In this document: in pieces, positions 40,545 through 49,913 of the stretch | Position numbering within the stretch: the first letter of the stretch is position 1 | Layout: each line of letters opens with the position of its first letter | From: Rhodovulum steppense | GTDB taxonomy: Bacteria; Pseudomonadota; Alphaproteobacteria; Rhodobacterales; Rhodobacteraceae | Direction of reading: 5' to 3' | Length of the DNA stretch: 64,000 nt | Assembly: GCF_004339675.1 (NCBI RefSeq) | Contig: NZ_SLVM01000006.1 | Coordinates: 1-64,000 of the forward strand | Program-made: the position numbers and the translations under genes | Notes under the pieces: generated by a model | What the model was told of the DNA's origin: nothing | Databases searched by the model: none | What the model saw: the letters and a program-made list of their open reading frames with translations, nothing else

Positions 40545-43500
40545 TCAGGTGCGGAAGATGCGGTAGATCGCCGGGATCACCAGCACCGTCAGCGCGGTGG
40601 AGGAGGCCAGACCGAACAGAAGCGACAGCGCCAGCCCCTGGAAGATCGGATCGGCCAGGATCACCGTCGCGCCGATCATCGCGGCCAGCGCGGTCAGAAG
40701 GATCGGCTTGAACCGCGTGGCGCCCGCCTCGACCAGAGTCTCGACCGTGACCGGGCCGCCGGAATGGCGGATGAAATCGACCAGCAGGATCGAGTTGCGC
40801 ACGATGATGCCCGCAAGCGCGATGAAGCCGATCATCGAGGTCGCGGTGAAGGGCGCCGAGAACAGCCAGTGCCCCAGCATGATCCCGAGAAAGGTCAGGG
40901 GCACCGGCGTCAGCACCACCAGCGGCAGCTTGAACGAGCCGAACTGCGCCACGACAAGGATGTAGATCCCCACCAGCGCCACGCCGAAGGCCGCGCCCAT
41001 GTCGCGGAAGGTGACATAGGTCACTTCCCATTCGCCATCCCACAGAAGGACGGTGTCGTCCTCGGACAGGGGCTGGCCGTAAAGGCTGATCGCGGGTTTC
41101 GGCAGATCGCCCCAGTCGATTTCGTCCAGCCGTTGCTGCACCGCGAGCATGCCGTAAAGCGGCGCCTCGAATTCGCCCGCAAGCTCTGCGGTGACCATCT
41201 CGGCATAGCGGCCATTGTGGCGGAAGATCGGGTGCGAGGCGCGTTCCTCCGACAGCCGCACCACATCGCCCAGTTCCACCACGCCCCGCCCGCCGGGCAG
41301 CGCGTTGGCGGGCACGGGCGTGGCCAGCGCGCGTTCGTCCATCACCCGGCCCGCCCGGTCGCGGCCGACCACGATGGGGATCGGCACCCGGCCCTCGCCG
41401 CGATGGGAATAGCCCACCACCCTGTCGCCATGCAGCAGGCGCAGGGTTTCCAGCGCGTCGGATTCCTGCACGTTGAAGAAGGCCAGATCGGCGGGGTCAA
41501 GCTCGGCCCGGATGCGGCGCGGCGGGGTGCCGAAACTGTCATCGACATCGACGATGAAGGGGATTTCCTCGAACACCTCGCGCACCTTGGTCGCGACCGC
41601 GCGGCGGGTTTCGCCGTCGGGGCCATAGATCTCGGCCAGAAGCGTCGCGATCACCGGGGGGCCGGGGGGCGGTTCGACCACCTTGAGGACCGTGCCCCCG
41701 GGCAGGTCGAGCGCCGCAAGCCGGGTACGCAGATCCAGCGCGATCTCGTGGCTGGTGCGGTCGCGGTCGTCCTTGCCCGTCAGGTTCAGCTGCACATCGC
41801 CCAGATGCGGGCTTTGGCGCAGGAAGTAGTGGCGCACCAGCCCGTTGAAGTTGAAGGGCTGCGCGGTGCCCGCATAGGTCTGCACGCTCAGCGTTTCGGG
41901 CATGTCCAGCGCCACCTGGGCCACGGCCTGCGCCACGGCATCCGTATCCTCGACAGACGCCCCCTCGGGCAGGTCGATCACCACGGCGAGTTCCGACTTG
42001 TTGTCGAAGGGCAGCAGCTTGACGGTGACATCCTTGGTGTAAAGCGCGCCCATCGAGCCGAAGGAGACCACCGCCACCGCCAGCAGGAAGGCGAGGGAGA
42101 TCCATTTGCGCGCAAGGATCGGGCGGACGGTGGCGGCGTAAAGCCGCCCCAGACGGCCGCCGGGATGGCCATGGCCGCCATGGGCGTGGATCGGCGCGCG
42201 GCCCGCGACCTTCATCATCAGCCAGGGCGTGATCATCACCGCCACGAAGAAGGAGAAGATCATCGCCGCCGAGGCCACCGCCGGGATCGGGCTCATGTAG
42301 GGGCCCATCAGCCCCGAGACGAACAGCATCGGCAGCAGGGCGGCAACAACGGTCAGCGTGGCGATGATGGTGGGGTTGCCGACCTCGGCCACGCCGTCGA
42401 TGGCGCGTTGCAGCCGGCTGCGGCCATCGTCGCGCATCGCCCAGTGGCGCGCGATGTTCTCGATCACCACGATGGCGTCATCGACCAGGATGCCGATGGA
42501 GAAGATCAGCGCGAAGAGCGACACGCGGTTCAGCGTGTAGCCCATGAAATAGGCCGCAAAGAGCGTGAGAAGGATCGTCACCGGAATGACGATGGCCACC
42601 ACGATCGCCTCGCGCCAGCCGATGGCCAGAAGCGTCAGCAGGATGATCGACATCGTCGCGATGAACAGCTTGGCCAGCAGCGTGTTGGCCTTGTCCTGCG
42701 CGGTCGCGCCATAGTCGCGGGTGATCTCGACCGCGACCGAGTCCGGGATCAGCCCGCCTTCCATCTGCTGCACGCGCCCAAGGATCGCCTCGGCCACGAC
42801 CACGGCATTGGCGCCTGCGCGCTTGGCCAGCGCGAGCGTCACCGCCGGGCGGCGGGTGATCTCGCCGCTTGCGTCCCGGCTGAGCGTGGCGACGTGTTGC
42901 TCGTCCAGATCCTGCGCAAGCCCGATGGCCGCCACGTCACGGACATAGACGGTGCGCCCGTCGCGGGCGGTCAGTTCCAGATTGCCGATTTCCTCGGGCG
43001 TGGACAACGTGCGGCCGATCACCAGCCCAAGCTGGTCGCCGCCCGTGCGCACCATCCCCGCAGGCGCCGCGGCATTGGCGCCCTGCACCTTGGCGGCAAG
43101 CTGTTGCAGCGTGATGCCGTAAAGCGCCAGTTTCTCGGGGTCGGGCGCGACGCGCAGCGCCTCGTCGGTGGCGCCGACCAGATAGGTCAGGCCGACATCC
43201 GTGACCTTGGCCAGTTCGACCTCGACCTCGCGGGCGATGCGGGTCAGGTCGGCCGGGGTGATCGCGTCCTGACCGGCAATGGGCGAGAAGGTGAGCGAGA
43301 CGATGGCCACATCGTTGATGCCGCGGCCCACCACCATCGGTTCGGGGATGCCGACCGGGATGCGGTCGAGATTGGCGAGGATCTTGTCGCGCACCCGCAG
43401 GATCGCGGTGTCCTGGCTGAGGCCCACCTCGAAGCGGGCGGTCAGCATCACCTGGTCGTCGCGGGTTTCGGAATAGACATGCTCGACCTCGTCTATGCCC

Positions 43501-43769
43501 TTGACGATGGTCTCAAGCGGTTCGGTCACCAGCTTGACGGCATCGGCGGCCTTCAACCCGTCGGCGCGGACATGGATGTCCACCAGCGGGACCGAGATCT
43601 GCGGCTCTTCCTCGCGCGGCAGGCTCATCAGGGCGATCAGCCCCACGGCCAGCGCGGCCAGCAGCAGAAGCGGCGTCAGCGGCGAGGCGATGAAGCCGCG
43701 CGTCAACTGGCCCGCGATGCCCAGTTTCGGGCCGCGGGGCGCGTCGGGGGATTTCGGCGCGTCAGTCAT
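40545..43769 (-). CDS. RND efflux permease
   Basis: This 1074-residue RND pump belongs to the group starting SPLTPLLLLAALAVGLIALM then SLPREEEPQI. TM4 contains GILVDDAIVVIENI with the proton-relay Asp pair, and the second-half TM motif is AGIIVRNSILLVDFIRHSGG. Between the halves, before the second transmembrane bundle, is a short His/Gly-rich cytoplasmic loop (HAHGGHGHPGG). Substrate unknown; metals or organic compounds are both possible. It overlaps the adaptor gene upstream by 8 bp. Confidence 0.93.
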   Translation of the reverse strand: MTDAPKSPDAPRGPKLGIAGQLTRGFIASPLTPLLLLAALAVGLIALMSLPREEEPQISVPLVDIHVRADGLKAADAVKLVTEPLETIVKGIDEVEHVYSETRDDQVMLTARFEVGLSQDTAILRVRDKILANLDRIPVGIPEPMVVGRGINDVAIVSLTFSPIAGQDAITPADLTRIAREVEVELAKVTDVGLTYLVGATDEALRVAPDPEKLALYGITLQQLAAKVQGANAAAPAGMVRTGGDQLGLVIGRTLSTPEEIGNLELTARDGRTVYVRDVAAIGLAQDLDEQHVATLSRDASGEITRRPAVTLALAKRAGANAVVVAEAILGRVQQMEGGLIPDSVAVEITRDYGATAQDKANTLLAKLFIATMSIILLTLLAIGWREAIVVAIVIPVTILLTLFAAYFMGYTLNRVSLFALIFSIGILVDDAIVVIENIARHWAMRDDGRSRLQRAIDGVAEVGNPTIIATLTVVAALLPMLFVSGLMGPYMSPIPAVASAAMIFSFFVAVMITPWLMMKVAGRAPIHAHGGHGHPGGRLGRLYAATVRPILARKWISLAFLLAVAVVSFGSMGALYTKDVTVKLLPFDNKSELAVVIDLPEGASVEDTDAVAQAVAQVALDMPETLSVQTYAGTAQPFNFNGLVRHYFLRQSPHLGDVQLNLTGKDDRDRTSHEIALDLRTRLAALDLPGGTVLKVVEPPPGPPVIATLLAEIYGPDGETRRAVATKVREVFEEIPFIVDVDDSFGTPPRRIRAELDPADLAFFNVQESDALETLRLLHGDRVVGYSHRGEGRVPIPIVVGRDRAGRVMDERALATPVPANALPGGRGVVELGDVVRLSEERASHPIFRHNGRYAEMVTAELAGEFEAPLYGMLAVQQRLDEIDWGDLPKPAISLYGQPLSEDDTVLLWDGEWEVTYVTFRDMGAAFGVALVGIYILVVAQFGSFKLPLVVLTPVPLTFLGIMLGHWLFSAPFTATSMIGFIALAGIIVRNSILLVDFIRHSGGPVTVETLVEAGATRFKPILLTALAAMIGATVILADPIFQGLALSLLFGLASSTALTVLVIPAIYRIFRT

Positions 43770-44745
43770 GGCCGGTCACCACGGTCTCGCCGGGGACAAG
43801 CCCGCTCAGGATTTCGCGCCATTCGGCACCGTCATGGGTGACGATCTCGCCCGGCACGACGGCCCGGCGCACCGGACCTGCCCCCGCCTGCCCCGCCACG
43901 GTCACGAAATCCAGCCCGCCCGCCCGGCTGACCGCCCCGGGCGGCACCAGAAGCGCGGCGCGCGTGCCCACGGGCAGGCGCACCGGCACGCGGCGACCGA
44001 CGAAGCGGCCATCCAGCCCCTCGACCTCGACATCCGCGATCACGCGGCCGCCCTCGATCTGGGGATAGATCTTGGCCAGCCGCCCGGTCTGTCCGTCCAG
44101 GCCCACGCCCGCGCCCAGCGCGATCGCGTCCCCCTCGGCCAGCGCGGCGGCGTGGCGTTCGGGCACGGCAAGCCGCAGGAACACCCCGCCGCCGCCGATC
44201 GCGGCCACCGTCTCGCCCGGCGTGATCACCGACCCCAAGGACTGCGGCACCGCCAGCACCACGCCCGCATCGGGCGAGAGCACCGCGCCCTCGGCCACCT
44301 GCTGCTCGATCACCCGGCGCTCGGCCTCGGCGGTGCCGATCTGGCCCTGCAGGATGTCGACCTGTGTGCGCAACTGGTCCAGCCGCTGCTGGGTGATGAC
44401 GCCCCGCTCGCGCAGCGCCTCGCCCCGGTCCAGATCGGTCGTGGCGGTCTGAAGCTGGGTGCGCAGAGCGGTCAGTTGCGCGTCGATGGCGCGCAGCTGG
44501 AATGTCAGCTTGTCATCCTCGACCCGCGCGATTTCCTGGCCCGCCTCGACCCGGTCGCCCTCGGTCACCTTGAGCTCGACCAGCGTGCCGCCGATCCGCG
44601 CGCGGGCGGGCACCCGGTCGCGGGTCTCGACCTGGCCATGGACGGCCTTCCATTCGCGGATCTCGACCGGCTGAAGCACCAGTTCGCCCGCCGCGACCGG
44701 CAAGGCCGCGACAAGGGTCAGCATGGAAAGAAGGGTTTTCATCAT
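43762..44745 (-). CDS. RND efflux adaptor (membrane-fusion) protein
   Basis: This 327-residue periplasmic adaptor has a signal peptide (LLSMLTLVAALPVAAG), a first lipoyl half (GGTLVELKVTEGDRVEAGQ), an alpha-hairpin (RAIDAQLTALRTQLQTATTD), a second lipoyl half (LSPDAGVVLAVPQSLGSVI) and beta-barrel parts. It is on the short side for the family and has no Cys lipidation site. Two in-frame ATGs lie at 44745 and 44742. It is first in a two-gene unit with the RND pump; no outer-membrane channel or regulator gene adjoins. Confidence 0.9.
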   Translation of the reverse strand: MMKTLLSMLTLVAALPVAAGELVLQPVEIREWKAVHGQVETRDRVPARARIGGTLVELKVTEGDRVEAGQEIARVEDDKLTFQLRAIDAQLTALRTQLQTATTDLDRGEALRERGVITQQRLDQLRTQVDILQGQIGTAEAERRVIEQQVAEGAVLSPDAGVVLAVPQSLGSVITPGETVAAIGGGGVFLRLAVPERHAAALAEGDAIALGAGVGLDGQTGRLAKIYPQIEGGRVIADVEVEGLDGRFVGRRVPVRLPVGTRAALLVPPGAVSRAGGLDFVTVAGQAGAGPVRRAVVPGEIVTHDGAEWREILSGLVPGETVVTGHD

Positions 44746-45110
44746 CGGTCCGTCCTCTCGGGGCCTTGTGGCCGGTTCCTGCGGGCCGCCACCCCGTTCG
44801 ATGGCTGCGCATGGTCATGTCGGCTGCCCGACGGTTGCATGCAATTTTTTGAATATATGGGCCGACGGATATCTCGGTGCAAGAGGGATAACACGACGCG
44901 GGACGCCTGAAACGTCGCAGCCCGTCGGGACCGGTCCGGCAAACCCCTGCGCAAGACCCGCCTGCACGCTCCGAACGTCTTGCCCGGCCCAGCAGGGCCG
45001 CCTATGTTATGCGCATTCGGGGTGGCCCCATCCGGGCGCTCCTGAATCGTGCTTATTGTTTCAGTGATTGTTTGGCCGGGCAGCGGTTGCCCGACCCGGG
45101 GGTTAGACCG
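44746..45110. other. Intergenic region between RND adaptor and orphan gene
   Basis: This 365-bp gap has no supported gene. It holds an A/T-rich patch with the palindrome TTGCATGCAA, which is a candidate minus-strand promoter and operator. Further right, about 45045-45075, T-rich sequence (GTTTCAGTGATTGTTTGG) could be the promoter of the gene at 45111. Nothing else was seen. Confidence 0.5.
44835..44882 (-). promoter_or_regulatory. Candidate promoter and operator of the second RND pair
   Basis: On the minus strand TATATT (44857-44852; 5 of 6 to the -10 consensus) has a weak TTGCAC (44882-44877) 19 bp upstream. The perfect 10-bp palindrome TTGCATGCAA (44844-44835) falls at the predicted start point, where a repressor could block transcription. 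No regulator gene is adjacent. Confidence 0.35.
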
Positions 45111-45500
45111 ATGCCTACGAACCAACCGACAGCCGCCCAGAGCCCGCATGACGGCCTTTCGGACCGCGAGGACGATTCCGACGGTCTGACCGAGTTCGCC
45201 TTGGAAACGCTGCTATCCAGCCCCGATGGATGGCGCCGCTTTGCCCGCGAGGCGGCCGAGCGCTGGCCTGCGACACCGCCGCTGGCGATCGTCTTCGCGC
45301 TGGTCAATGCCTCGGCACAGGTCGAGGCGATCTTTTCCGAGGGCAGCCCCGCGCGCACCGCCGCGCAGCATGGGTTTCGTGTCGCCGGGCTGATATCCGC
45401 CGATCTTTACGCCATGGAAACCCTGGGCCTGAAGCGGGCGCGGGCTGCGGATCTGGTGGCCTATTGGCGCGCCCATGACGATTATTTCCTGACACTCTGA
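45111..45500 (+). CDS. Hypothetical protein (orphan, 129 residues)
   Basis: This soluble protein starts MPTNQPTAAQSPHDG with an acidic stretch (SDREDDSDGLTEFALE). An Ala-rich helical region follows (PPLAIVFALVNASAQVEAIF), and it ends DLVAYWRAHDDYFLTL. It has no signal peptide, membrane segment or recognised domain. Codon use matches its neighbours. It lies 35 bp upstream of deoC on the same strand and may be co-transcribed. No function is proposed. Confidence 0.6.
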   Translation: MPTNQPTAAQSPHDGLSDREDDSDGLTEFALETLLSSPDGWRRFAREAAERWPATPPLAIVFALVNASAQVEAIFSEGSPARTAAQHGFRVAGLISADLYAMETLGLKRARAADLVAYWRAHDDYFLTL

Positions 45501-45535
45501 GGCGCCCCGCCCCGCTTGCCAAGCCGGGTGCCCCC

Positions 45536-46579
45536 GTGCGACCAAGGGCGGAACGCCCGCGACAGGTGCCCGCCGCCGTGCCCCCAGACGCCCCCCGAAC
45601 CGAAACGCCGCCCCGCGCCGCGCTGCCGCTTGTCAGCCATGCGCGCAATCCGGGCCTGCCGCTGGACATGGACTGGCTGCGGACGGCCCGGGTCAACCGC
45701 CCGGCGGCCGAGCGGCGCTGCGCCAGCCTGCCCGCGTGTCGGCCGGTGACAGGGGTGCATCGGGTGGCGTGGCTGCTGCGGGCGGTCGGCCTGATCGACC
45801 TGACCACGCTGTCGGGCGATGACACGCCCGGGCGGGTGCATCGGCTCTGTGCCAAGGCCCGCCAGCCGGTGCGCGCCGATCTGCTGGCGGCGTTGGGGGT
45901 GGACGGGCTGAGCACCGCGGCGATCTGCGTCTATCACGAGATGATCGCGCCCGCGCTGGCCGCGCTGCGGGGCTCGGGCATTCCGGTGGCGGCGGTGTCC
46001 ACGGGGTTTCCCGCGGGGCTGTCGCCGATGGCCACGCGGCTGGCCGAGATCGAGGCATCGGTGGCGGCGGGGGCCGCGGAAATCGACATCGTGATTTCGC
46101 GCCGCCATGTGCTGCTGGGCGACTGGGCCGCGCTTTACGACGAGGTGGCCGCCTTTCGCGCGGCCTGCGGCCCGGCGCATCTGAAGACGATCCTTGCGAC
46201 GGGCGAGTTGGGAACCTTGACGAATGTCGCGCGCGCAAGCCTTGTGTGCATGATGGCAGGCGCGGATTTCATCAAGACCTCGACCGGCAAGGAGCCGGTG
46301 AACGCCACCCTGCCCGTCGGCCTGACCATGGTGCGCGCGATCCGCGCCTATCACGCGGCCACCGGCCAGCGGGTCGGGTTCAAGCCCGCGGGCGGGATTT
46401 CCACGGCGAAGGAGGCGCTTGTCTGGCTCGCGCTCATCAAGGAGGAACTGGGGGATCGCTGGCTGTCGCCCGACCTGTTCCGCTTTGGCGCCTCGTCGCT
46501 TCTGGGCGATATCGAGCGGCAGATCGAACAGCATGTCACCGGCGCCCCTTCGGCCGCGTGGCGGCATCCGATGGGGTGA
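45536..46579 (+). CDS. deoC: Deoxyribose-phosphate aldolase
   Basis: This 347-residue class I aldolase splits 2-deoxyribose 5-phosphate to glyceraldehyde 3-phosphate and acetaldehyde. The Schiff-base lysine is K247 in ADFIKTSTGKEP. The second lysine is in HLKTILATGELG and the C-terminal lysine in VGFKPAGGIST. It belongs to the longer proteobacterial type. The start is GTG 45536; the first 35 or so residues are Pro/Arg-rich and may not all be translated. It is followed 4 bp later by an ALDH-family gene, fitting disposal of acetaldehyde in nucleoside breakdown. Confidence 0.92.
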   Translation: MRPRAERPRQVPAAVPPDAPRTETPPRAALPLVSHARNPGLPLDMDWLRTARVNRPAAERRCASLPACRPVTGVHRVAWLLRAVGLIDLTTLSGDDTPGRVHRLCAKARQPVRADLLAALGVDGLSTAAICVYHEMIAPALAALRGSGIPVAAVSTGFPAGLSPMATRLAEIEASVAAGAAEIDIVISRRHVLLGDWAALYDEVAAFRAACGPAHLKTILATGELGTLTNVARASLVCMMAGADFIKTSTGKEPVNATLPVGLTMVRAIRAYHAATGQRVGFKPAGGISTAKEALVWLALIKEELGDRWLSPDLFRFGASSLLGDIERQIEQHVTGAPSAAWRHPMG

Positions 46580-46583
46580 CGGG

Positions 46584-48890
46584 ATGAGCGTTTCCGAGCT
46601 GATGCAGACGATGGACTATGGCCCCGCCCCCGAAAGCCCGGCCGAGGCGCTGGACTGGCTGGCGGGGCACGGGAACCGGTTCGGGCTGTTCATCGCGGGC
46701 CGGTTCACCGAGCCGCGCGCGGGGGTCGAGGCACGCAACCCCGCCACGGGCGAGGTGCTGGCGATGCTGACCGCCGCGACGCCCGGAGAGGTGGAGGACG
46801 CCGTGGCCGCCGCGCGCCGTGCGCAGCCGAAATGGGCCGGTCTGGGCGGGGCGGCGCGGGCGCGGCATCTGCGCGCGCTGGCCCGGCTGATCCGCCAGCG
46901 CGCCCGCCTGATCGCGGTGCTGGAGACGCTGGACAGCGGCCAGCCGATCCGCGAAAGCCGCGAGACGGGAGAGGCGCAGGCCGAGCGGCTGTTCCATCAC
47001 CATGCGGGGCTGGCGCAGCTTCTGGAGCAGGACTTGCCCGGCCATGTGCCGCTGGGCGTCTGCGGTCTGATCCTGCCCTCGACCCTGCCCTTCGTGATGC
47101 TGGCCTCGATGGCCGCGCCCGCGCTTGCGGCGGGGAACACGATTGTTCTGAAACCGGCCGAACGGACCTCGCTGGGCGCGTTGCTGTTTGCCGATCTTGC
47201 GCGCGCGGCGGGGCTGCCCAGGGGGGTCGTCAATGTCGTGACCGGTGGCGTGGCGGTGGGCGAGGCGATGGTGGCCCATCCCGGGATCGACGGGATCGGG
47301 TTTGCCGGGTCCGCCGGGGTCGGGCGGGCGATCCGGACGGCGGCGGCGGGCAGCGGCAAGGCGCTGGGGCTGCATCTGTCGGCCAAGCCGCCGGTGATCG
47401 TCTTCGAGGATGCCGATCTGGATGCGGCGGTCGAAGGCGCGGTCGAGGCGATGTGCAGCCGCGGCCCGGCGGGCGGTGCGGGGGCGCGGCTGATCCTTCA
47501 GGAGGGGATCGCCGGGGATTTCCTTGTGCGGCTGAAGGCGCGGATGGCGGGGCTGCGGTTGGGCGATCCGCTGGACAGAGGCACCGATATCGGCGCGCTG
47601 ATCGACGAAGGCCAGCGCGACCATGTGGCCGCGCTGGTGGCCGAGGGCGCGGCGGAGGGCGATCTTTTCCAGCCCGATGGCGCGTTGCCCGGACGGGGGG
47701 CGTTCCATCCGCCGACGCTGGTCTCGGGGCTGGCCTCGGCCTCGCGGCTGATGCAGGCGGAGGTTTTCGGCCCCGTGCTGGTCTCGACCACCTTCCGCAC
47801 GCCGACCGAGGCGGTGCAACTGGCCAATGACGCCCGCCATGGGCAGGTGGCGAGCGTCTGGTCCGAGACCATCACCCTGGCGCTGGACGTGGCGCCGAGG
47901 CTGGCGGCGGGGGTCGTCCGGATGAACGGGGCGAACCTGGTCGATGCGGCCGGAGTCGGCGGCCTGGACGGGCTGACCGCGTATCTGCGGCCCGAGGGAC
48001 GGGGACGGGGAAAGCGGCTGAAACCGCCCGCCCCGCCCCGGCAAGGCGATCCGCTGGCGCGGGCCGAAAGGCTGTGGATCGGGGGCAAGCGGGTGCCGCC
48101 AAGCGGTGGGCAGGCGCGCGCGATCCATGGGCCGCGCGGGCAGGTGATCGGCCATGTGGGGCTGGCCACGCGCGAGGATGTCCAAGCCGCGGTGGCGGCG
48201 GCGCGCAAGGCACAACCGGGATGGGCGACGCAGGACGCGCAGGCCCGTGCGCAGGTGCTATGCACCATCGCCGAGGCCCTGTCGGCGCGGGCGTCCGAGG
48301 TCGCGGACCTTTTGCGGACGATGACCGGGGCACCCGGCGCAAAGGCCGAGGTGGCGCAAAGTGTCGAACGGCTGTTCACATGGGCCGCCCGCGCCGGGAC
48401 GCAGGCGGGCGAGATCAGGCCGGGGCCGATCCGCGGCACGGCGCTGGCGATGGCGGTGCCGGTTGGCGTGATCGGCGCGCTTTGCCCGGACGAGGCGCCG
48501 CTTCTGGGCCTTGTCTCGGTGCTGGCGCCCGCCATCGCGATGGGCAATGCCTGCGTGCTGGTCCCCTCGGAGCCCTGCCCGCTGGCGGCGACGGCGTTCG
48601 GCGAGGTGCTGGAGGCATCGGACCTGCCGGGGGGTGTGGTGAACCTGCTCACCGGGGCGCATGCCGCGCTGGCCGAACCGCTGGCCGCGCATATGGATGT
48701 CGATGCGGTCTGGTCGTTTTCATCCGCGGACCTGTCCGCCGGGATCGAGCGCGCGGCGGCGGGCGACCTGAAACGGAGCTGGGTCAATCACGGACGCGCC
48801 CGCGACTGGTGGGGCGCGGAGGGCGAGGACCGCGCGTTCCTGCGCGCGGCCACCGATGTCAGGACGATCCTGATCCCGTGGGGGGCCTGA
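46584..48890 (+). CDS. ALDH16-like double-domain aldehyde dehydrogenase homologue, catalytic residues missing
   Basis: This 768-residue protein has a full ALDH-like N-terminal domain (about 1-475: NAD-fold pieces LPSTLPFVMLASMAAPALA, AGNTIVLKPAERTS, GFAGSAGVGRAI, EVFGPVLVSTTF) and a second, shorter ALDH-like domain (about 490-768). This is the layout of ALDH16. At the catalytic site the GQxCxAxxR motif reads GPAGGAGAR, with Gly in place of the Cys, and the ELGGK motif reads HLSAK, with His in place of the Glu. The second domain also has no such Cys. It is therefore probably not an active dehydrogenase by the usual mechanism. It follows deoC by 4 bp. Confidence 0.82.
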   Translation: MSVSELMQTMDYGPAPESPAEALDWLAGHGNRFGLFIAGRFTEPRAGVEARNPATGEVLAMLTAATPGEVEDAVAAARRAQPKWAGLGGAARARHLRALARLIRQRARLIAVLETLDSGQPIRESRETGEAQAERLFHHHAGLAQLLEQDLPGHVPLGVCGLILPSTLPFVMLASMAAPALAAGNTIVLKPAERTSLGALLFADLARAAGLPRGVVNVVTGGVAVGEAMVAHPGIDGIGFAGSAGVGRAIRTAAAGSGKALGLHLSAKPPVIVFEDADLDAAVEGAVEAMCSRGPAGGAGARLILQEGIAGDFLVRLKARMAGLRLGDPLDRGTDIGALIDEGQRDHVAALVAEGAAEGDLFQPDGALPGRGAFHPPTLVSGLASASRLMQAEVFGPVLVSTTFRTPTEAVQLANDARHGQVASVWSETITLALDVAPRLAAGVVRMNGANLVDAAGVGGLDGLTAYLRPEGRGRGKRLKPPAPPRQGDPLARAERLWIGGKRVPPSGGQARAIHGPRGQVIGHVGLATREDVQAAVAAARKAQPGWATQDAQARAQVLCTIAEALSARASEVADLLRTMTGAPGAKAEVAQSVERLFTWAARAGTQAGEIRPGPIRGTALAMAVPVGVIGALCPDEAPLLGLVSVLAPAIAMGNACVLVPSEPCPLAATAFGEVLEASDLPGGVVNLLTGAHAALAEPLAAHMDVDAVWSFSSADLSAGIERAAAGDLKRSWVNHGRARDWWGAEGEDRAFLRAATDVRTILIPWGA

Positions 48891-48893
48891 GCG

Positions 48894-49505
48894 TTACCGC
48901 CCGCCCCCGCCGAACAGACGGCGCAGGACCGCCCCGGCGCGGCTGTCCGGGTCGTCGATCAGCGGTTCGATCCGGTTCTCCTTGAACCGGGCGAACACCG
49001 TCCAGACCCACGCCGCGAAGACCGCGAGGCTGAACAGGACGGCGATGTTGAACCACGGGATGATGAACTCGTCCGGACCCTCGGCGGGGCGCACGGCGAC
49101 CGCGTTGGGGTAGATCGAGAGATATTCGTTGCGCCAGCCGTAATGGGTGACCACCACCCATTGCGGGTTTTCCTTGGTCGAGATCAGATCCCGCGCCATG
49201 GCCTGAAGATTCGAGGTGTTGACCTTGAAATAGGGCGGCCAGCCCCAGCCGGTATCCTCGTTGCGATAGACCATCGGCTTGTCGTTGGGGCGGAAGGTCT
49301 CGATGAAATGCACGTCGCGATTGGCGACGCCGCCCGCCGTGCCGGGCGCCGAGCCCGCCCAGAAGATCGAGTTGTCGCCGAAGTCGATCCGGCGCACCTC
49401 GGTATTGGTGATGCGCACGATGTCGTGCTGGGGCAGCGTGTAGTGCAGGAAGGAGAAGACCAGCGCGGCGATCACCGCAATGAAGGTCCATTTGACGTAA
49501 ACCAT
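48894..49505 (-). CDS. DUF1523 family membrane protein
   Basis: This 203-residue protein has an N-terminal membrane segment (WTFIAVIAALVFSFLHY), a periplasmic domain (TNTEVRRIDFGDNSIFW; THYGWRNEYLSIYPNAV) and a C-terminal membrane segment (FNIAVLFSLAVFAAWVWTV) followed by a basic tail. The pattern fits DUF1523 proteins, common in Rhodobacterales and of unknown function. It starts 7 bp after the small membrane gene upstream and is convergent with the ALDH-like gene (3-bp gap). Confidence 0.75.
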   Translation of the reverse strand: MVYVKWTFIAVIAALVFSFLHYTLPQHDIVRITNTEVRRIDFGDNSIFWAGSAPGTAGGVANRDVHFIETFRPNDKPMVYRNEDTGWGWPPYFKVNTSNLQAMARDLISTKENPQWVVVTHYGWRNEYLSIYPNAVAVRPAEGPDEFIIPWFNIAVLFSLAVFAAWVWTVFARFKENRIEPLIDDPDSRAGAVLRRLFGGGGR

Positions 49506-49512
49506 CGCAGCC

Positions 49513-49779
49513 TCACGTATAATTGACGATGTAGACGATCGTGCCGACCACGATCATCGGAATGATGTAGACCCCGAGGATCAGCCTGCGCCGCAGCGAG
49601 CGGTCATAGAGGGCAAGCCCCTTGCGGACGAAGGCGTCGCGGTCGCCCGTGCCGATCTTCTCGTCCCAGTGGCGCCGCAGCTTCTGGCGGCGCATGGCGC
49701 GGGAATAGAGCGAGACGGAAACATAGACCACCGTCAGGACGACGAACCCCATCAGAAGAAAACGCAGCAGGGCGATCAT
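49513..49779 (-). CDS. Small two-segment membrane protein (unknown)
   Basis: This 88-residue protein has an N-terminal membrane segment (IALLRFLLMGFVVLTVVYVS), a basic loop (RRQKLRRHWDEKIG), and a second membrane segment (ILGVYIIPMIVVGTIVYIV). It is the first gene of a two-gene unit with the DUF1523 gene. No family was recognised with certainty. Confidence 0.7.
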   Translation of the reverse strand: MIALLRFLLMGFVVLTVVYVSVSLYSRAMRRQKLRRHWDEKIGTGDRDAFVRKGLALYDRSLRRRLILGVYIIPMIVVGTIVYIVNYT

Positions 49780-49913
49780 CTCGGCCCCCCTCGGCCGCAG
49801 GATAACGGGTCAGCCTCTTGCGTTCCGATATAGGCGCATCGGATGGGTTTTGCACCCTGCCGCAACGCCGCGGCGCGATTGCTGTGGCGATCGGCGCGCG
49901 CTAGGCTCTCGCG

